64,000 nt of DNA from JAAFJM01 sp964529175 (lineage in GTDB: Bacteria; Bacteroidota; Bacteroidia; UKL13-3). The stretch covers positions 558,001 to 622,000 of the forward strand of contig CAZGVO010000001.1 of NCBI GenBank assembly GCA_964529175.1, written 5' to 3'. The notes under the pieces were generated by a model, which was not told the origin of the DNA, did not search any database, and saw only the letters and a list, made by a program, of their open reading frames with translations. The translations under genes were made by a program, and so were the position numbers. How positions within the stretch are numbered: the first letter of the stretch is position 1; the number at the start of each line of letters is the position of its first letter. Shown in pieces: positions 61,359-64,000 of the stretch.

Positions 61359-61378
61359 TTTTATTTAAGTATTTTATG

Positions 61379-61386
61379 CAAAAATA
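61379..61386 (-). promoter_or_regulatory. Candidate -7 box of ppa
   Basis: Minus strand TATTTTTG fits TANNTTTG, 20 bp upstream of the ATG. No clear -33 TTG. Confidence 0.4.
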
Positions 61387-61456
61387 ACCTTAAACATTGG
61401 TTTAAGTTAAACACAAATAAATGATTTTATTAATAAAACTTTAAGCGTAAAGTTCG

Positions 61457-61678
61457 TTACGGAACAGGGTCAAAACCGCTTCCACCCCACGGATGACAAG
61501 AACTGATGCGCTTAATAGCCAAATACAATCCTTTAAAAACACCATGTTTATTTAATGCTTCAATAGCATATTGACTACAAGTAGGATTATACCTGCAAGC
61601 ATTAGGTAAATATGGCGAAACTACATGCTGATAAATTTTAATTAGCAGTATGAATGGCGCTTGTACTATTTTTTTCAA
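61457..61678 (-). CDS. yidD: Membrane protein insertion efficiency factor YidD
   Basis: 73 aa. Full YidD pattern: LIKIYQHVVSPYLPNACRYNPTCSQYAIEALNKHGVFKGLYLAIKRISSCHPWGGSGFDPVP, read here in pieces, with the conserved CRYxPTCSQYA and CHPWGGxGxDPVP motifs. Helps YidC insert membrane proteins. Its start lies inside the end of rnpA (41-bp overlap, different frame), as in other bacteria with the rnpA-yidD pair. Confidence 0.95.
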   Translation of the reverse strand: MKKIVQAPFILLIKIYQHVVSPYLPNACRYNPTCSQYAIEALNKHGVFKGLYLAIKRISSCHPWGGSGFDPVP

Positions 61679-62051
61679 TGTGATCGGCTAACTGTTTAAG
61701 TGCTTTAATAAATGCCTGATTGGCTTTGGCATATTCAAGTTCTGTTTTGCCAACAAATGCTATTGACATAGCCACTTGAACTTGCGAAGATTTCAAAATC
61801 TGTAAAAAAGGATCTTTGTTTAAACGATAAATTTCTCTGATTTGTCGTTTTATCCTATTTCTATCAACCGCTTTTTTAAAATTGCGTTTAGGTACAATAA
61901 TTAAAACTTGGCTTGGGGCCTCTTGGTTTGATAAAAAAACTAGAGATATTTTGAAAGGAAACACAAAAATACCGTGTGCACCTTTTTCAAAAAGAGCATT
62001 GATAATTTTAAGCGATACCACTTTTTCTTTTTTAGGAAAACGATATTTCAT
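61638..62051 (-). CDS. rnpA: Ribonuclease P protein component
   Basis: 137 aa from the ATG at 62051 (MKYRFPKKEKVVS); the longer frame from 62111 has no family support. RNase P protein matures the 5' end of tRNAs with the RnpB RNA. The signature RNRIKRQIRE is at residues 64-73. Lies between yidD (41-bp overlap) and rpmH, the widespread rpmH-rnpA-yidD order. Confidence 0.93.
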   Translation of the reverse strand: MKYRFPKKEKVVSLKIINALFEKGAHGIFVFPFKISLVFLSNQEAPSQVLIIVPKRNFKKAVDRNRIKRQIREIYRLNKDPFLQILKSSQVQVAMSIAFVGKTELEYAKANQAFIKALKQLADHIEKNSTSAIHTAN

Positions 62052-62150
62052 CTTAAAACTTATGCTATAATTATTTAATTGGAAATGAGTTGTATATAAA
62101 CAAAAAAACACATGCTAATTACCATGTGTACTTAAAACAAATAAAAAACA

Positions 62151-62189
62151 AATCCCGAATTTTAAACCTAAGGCGTAAAACTCGGGATT
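62151..62189 (-). terminator. Terminator/attenuator between rpmH and rnpA
   Basis: Minus strand AATCCCGA, one mismatch, TTTTA, loop, TAAAA, TCGGGATT, followed by TTTGTTTTTT. It would reduce read-through from rpmH to rnpA, in keeping with the need for much more L34 than RnpA. Confidence 0.8.
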
Positions 62190-62196
62190 AGGTTTT

Positions 62197-62358
62197 CTAT
62201 TTTTTGTGACGTTTTTCGTCAGATACAGTTAATCTTTTTCTACCACGTGCTCTACGTGCAGCAATAACCTTTCTGCCTGCAGCAGATTCCATTCTCTTAC
62301 GGAAACCGTGTTTGTTTCTTCTTTTTCTTACCGATGGTTGGTATGTACGTTGTGCCAT
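62197..62358 (-). CDS. rpmH: 50S ribosomal protein L34
   Basis: 53 aa, not much above the lower limit of automatic gene calls but unmistakable: MAQRTYQPSVRKRRNKHGFR, then KRMESAAGRKVIAARRARGR, then KRLTVSDEKRHKK. Very basic. Ribosomal large-subunit protein. Stop TAG at 62197-62199. It is followed by a hairpin and the rnpA-yidD pair, and preceded by a promoter. Confidence 0.97.
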   Translation of the reverse strand: MAQRTYQPSVRKRRNKHGFRKRMESAAGRKVIAARRARGRKRLTVSDEKRHKK

Positions 62359-62379
62359 TAGCTTAATTTTTTAGGACTG

Positions 62380-62407
62380 CGAATGTACTTTTTTTTTATA
62401 AAAACAA
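62380..62407 (-). promoter_or_regulatory. Promoter of rpmH
   Basis: Minus strand: TTG (62407-62405), 17 bp, TACATTCG (62387-62380), close to TANNTTTG with one change. 21 bp before the ATG. Confidence 0.65.
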
Positions 62408-62466
62408 AAAAGTTATTCGCAAATAATTCACTTTTTTATTAGTTGATAATCAAACTAGTATAAAAT

Positions 62467-62500
62467 AAAAATGCCACACTTAAAAAAGTATGGCATTTTT
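62467..62500 (-). terminator. Rho-independent terminator of the small lipoprotein gene
   Basis: Arms ATGCCA-x-ACTT and AAGT-x-TGGCAT around a short A-run, one mismatch, flanked by A-run and T-run. Lies 30 bp past the stop at 62531. Confidence 0.8.
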
Positions 62501-62530
62501 GAATAATTTGTTTCTGTTTGAAAGAAAAAA

Positions 62531-62755
62531 TTAGTGAGCAGCTTCAGTTGTAGCAGCAGCTGTATCAGCAGAAACAGCAGTTGTGTCAACCATAGTGTTT
62601 TCTAATGCAGCTAATGAATCAGCAGCGCGAGTAGCAGCAGCGATTGAATCAGCTTGTTTTTGAGCTTCCATTTTAGCTTTTTCTTCAGCAGAAGGACCAC
62701 AAGCTACGATAGCTAACATAGCAGAAGCGGCAACGATTGATAATACTTTTTTCAT
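62531..62755 (-). CDS. Small Ala-rich lipoprotein
   Basis: 74 aa. Signal MKKVLSIVAASAMLAIVACG with lipobox Cys at residue 19. The mature peptide is a charged helix (SAEEKAKMEAQKQADSIAAA) followed by an Ala/Thr-rich tail (TAVSADTAAATTEAAH). Resembles small Lpp-like coiled proteins in size, but homology is not clear. Its own promoter and terminator mark it as a single abundant transcript; a structural envelope role is possible. Confidence 0.8.
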   Translation of the reverse strand: MKKVLSIVAASAMLAIVACGPSAEEKAKMEAQKQADSIAAATRAADSLAALENTMVDTTAVSADTAAATTEAAH

Positions 62756-62796
62756 TTTGTTTTGATTTTAAATTGTTTGATTTTCTAATTCGGGTG

Positions 62797-62825
62797 CAAA
62801 TATATGATTGTTTTGTTAATAACAA
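62797..62825 (-). promoter_or_regulatory. Promoter of the small lipoprotein gene
   Basis: Minus strand: TTG (62825-62823), 18 bp, TATATTTG (62804-62797), a full match to the Bacteroidota consensus; 42 bp leader to the ATG. Confidence 0.7.
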
Positions 62826-62843
62826 AATATAAACAAAAAAAAT

Positions 62844-64000
62844 TTATTTTTCTCTCATGTAAATAATTATTGGAACTCCCTTAAAGTCATACTCTTCTCT
62901 AATTTTGTTCTCAATATAGCGTTTGTACGAATCAGTAACATATTGCGGATGGTTACAGAAAAAGGCAAAGCGAGGGCTACGACCTGGTAATTGCGTGGCA
63001 TATTTTATTTTTACAAACTTGCCTTTTACACTTGGTGGCGGGTAATTTTCAATTTTATCTAAAATATATTCGTTGAATTTACTGGTCGAAATTTTACGTT
63101 TTCTATTTTCGGCTACGTGTAAAGCTTCTTCTATAGCTTTAAAAATACGTTGTTTGGTTACAGCCGATGTGAAAACAATAGGCACATCGTTAAATGGTTT
63201 TAGTTTTTCGCGGATTACTTTTTCGTATTCAAGCGAAGTTTTGGTATCTTTTTCAATCAAATCCCATTTGTTTACCAAAATTACCAAACCTTTATTGTTT
63301 TTTACTGCTAATGAAACCAAATTCATATCTTGATTATCTAAACCAACAGTAGCATCAATAACCAAAACTGTTACATCGCAATCTTCCAACGCTTTGATAC
63401 TGCGCATTACAGAGTAAAACTCTAAATCTTCTGAAACACGATTTTTTCTGCGAATTCCGGCTGTGTCTATTAATAAAAATTCCTTATCGAATAATTTATA
63501 ATGTGAGTTAATGGCATCGCGAGTTGTTCCTGCAATATCAGTTACAATATTTCTTTCTTGACCTAACAATGCATTTACCAAACTCGATTTTCCAACATTT
63601 GGCCTGCCAATAATGGCAATTTTAGGTAAATCAACTTCATCTACATCAGTATCTTGATCTTCAAAAGTTAAATGTTTCATTGCTTCATCAAGCAAATCGC
63701 CTGTTCCAGAACCACTTGCCGATGAAATATTATAAATATTATCGAAACCTAAAGCCCAAAATTCGTGTGCGTCTAACTGACGATTGCTGTTATCAACCTT
63801 ATTTACTACTAATAATACAGGTTTTTTGCTTTTTCGCAACATAATAGATAACTCAGTATCTAAGTCAGTTATCCCAACTGCTACATCTACCATAAATAAA
63901 AGCACATCAGCTTCTTGAATGGCTATTTTTACTTGGTTACGGATGGCCGATTCAAAAATATCGGCACTATTTGGCACATATCCACCTGTATCTATTACAT
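62844..64000 (-). CDS. der: Ribosome-assembly GTPase Der (EngA), 5' end cut
   Basis: 385 codons present; the frame continues past the window edge, so the N-terminal first G1/G2 motifs are missing. Der has two GTPase domains and a KH-like C-terminus and acts in 50S subunit assembly. Visible: G3 of domain 1 (VIDTGGYVP), G4 NKVD, then domain 2 with G1 GRPNVGKSS, G2 TTRD, G3 DTAG and G4 NKWD, then the KH-like end (LPGRSPRFAFFCNHP). No frameshift. A methionine-coded start at 63977 is only an artefact of the cut. Confidence 0.95.
   Translation of the reverse strand, partial: VIDTGGYVPNSADIFESAIRNQVKIAIQEADVLLFMVDVAVGITDLDTELSIMLRKSKKPVLLVVNKVDNSNRQLDAHEFWALGFDNIYNISSASGSGTGDLLDEAMKHLTFEDQDTDVDEVDLPKIAIIGRPNVGKSSLVNALLGQERNIVTDIAGTTRDAINSHYKLFDKEFLLIDTAGIRRKNRVSEDLEFYSVMRSIKALEDCDVTVLVIDATVGLDNQDMNLVSLAVKNNKGLVILVNKWDLIEKDTKTSLEYEKVIREKLKPFNDVPIVFTSAVTKQRIFKAIEEALHVAENRKRKISTSKFNEYILDKIENYPPPSVKGKFVKIKYATQLPGRSPRFAFFCNHPQYVTDSYKRYIENKIREEYDFKGVPIIIYMREK

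Noticed and set aside
61638..61678. rnpA-yidD overlap as a sign of frameshift
   Set aside because: A different-frame overlap of this kind is common for this gene pair; both proteins are complete.
63977..64000. Taking der as starting at 63977
   Set aside because: Upstream codons in frame encode VIDTGGY, the G3 motif of the first GTPase domain, so the gene runs out of the window.

Overview
The window is a piece of chromosome from an AT-rich member of the Bacteroidota. The evidence is three secreted proteins with type IX secretion (T9SS) C-terminal sorting domains, one protein with the gliding-motility-associated C-terminal domain, a PorE-like OmpA protein, lipoproteins with a Cys-Lys-Lys lipobox context, and promoters of the TTG-N17-23-TANNTTTG type. 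I see no transposase, integrase, rRNA or CRISPR array, and one tRNA (Arg-CCG).

Layout. 1-2626: the start of holB (minus strand, cut by the window edge), then a repeat-rich stretch with two modules of identical architecture (129-bp repeat A, an unrelated small gene, about 81-bp twin-hairpin repeat B). 2627-14064: housekeeping genes: an ABC-2 exporter, threonine aldolase, a WG-repeat protein, a mitochondrial-type citrate synthase, the trpG/pabA-CBS-nadK operon, a sugar epimerase with a GT4 glycosyltransferase, and a small XRE regulator. 14259-31036: a surface and glycan region in which very large T9SS cargo proteins (1627, 480 and 1480 aa) alternate with glycosyltransferases (DxD type, GT2-like, GT8) and methyltransferases. 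31166-35599: transketolase encoded as two half-genes with a VWA protein and a lipoprotein between them. 35765-39640: a compact putative thiosulfate operon (two YeeE/YedE halves, a TsdA-like dihaem cytochrome, a SoxB-like protein). 39686-45909: a FAS1 lipoprotein, a tandem paralogue pair, an aldehyde dehydrogenase, a TPR protein and an acyl-CoA thioesterase. 46019-50182: tRNA-Arg and a beta-helix T9SS protein. 50233-58878: mixed accessory genes (SDR, HNH, EamA transporter) and the cell-envelope OmpA proteins. 58964-64000: ECF sigma/anti-sigma pair, ppa, yidD-rnpA-rpmH, a small lipoprotein, and der (cut by the window edge).

How the genes fit together. The glycan genes and T9SS cargo are plausibly co-functional, since T9SS cargo is usually anchored to a cell-surface polysaccharide, but this is inferred from position. 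The sulfur operon suggests uptake and oxidation of thiosulfate as a supplementary electron source. The strongest candidates for something undescribed are the A-gene-B modules at 423-2253 (cassette-like, no visible recombinase), the glycoside-hydrolase/FG-GAP/beta-helix fusion at 14259, and SoxB without SoxXA or SoxYZ in view. Two minus-strand genes (the ECF sigma factor and the TPR protein) have coding signal running upstream of any ATG/GTG/TTG start. All assignments come from reading motifs by eye; no database search was run.
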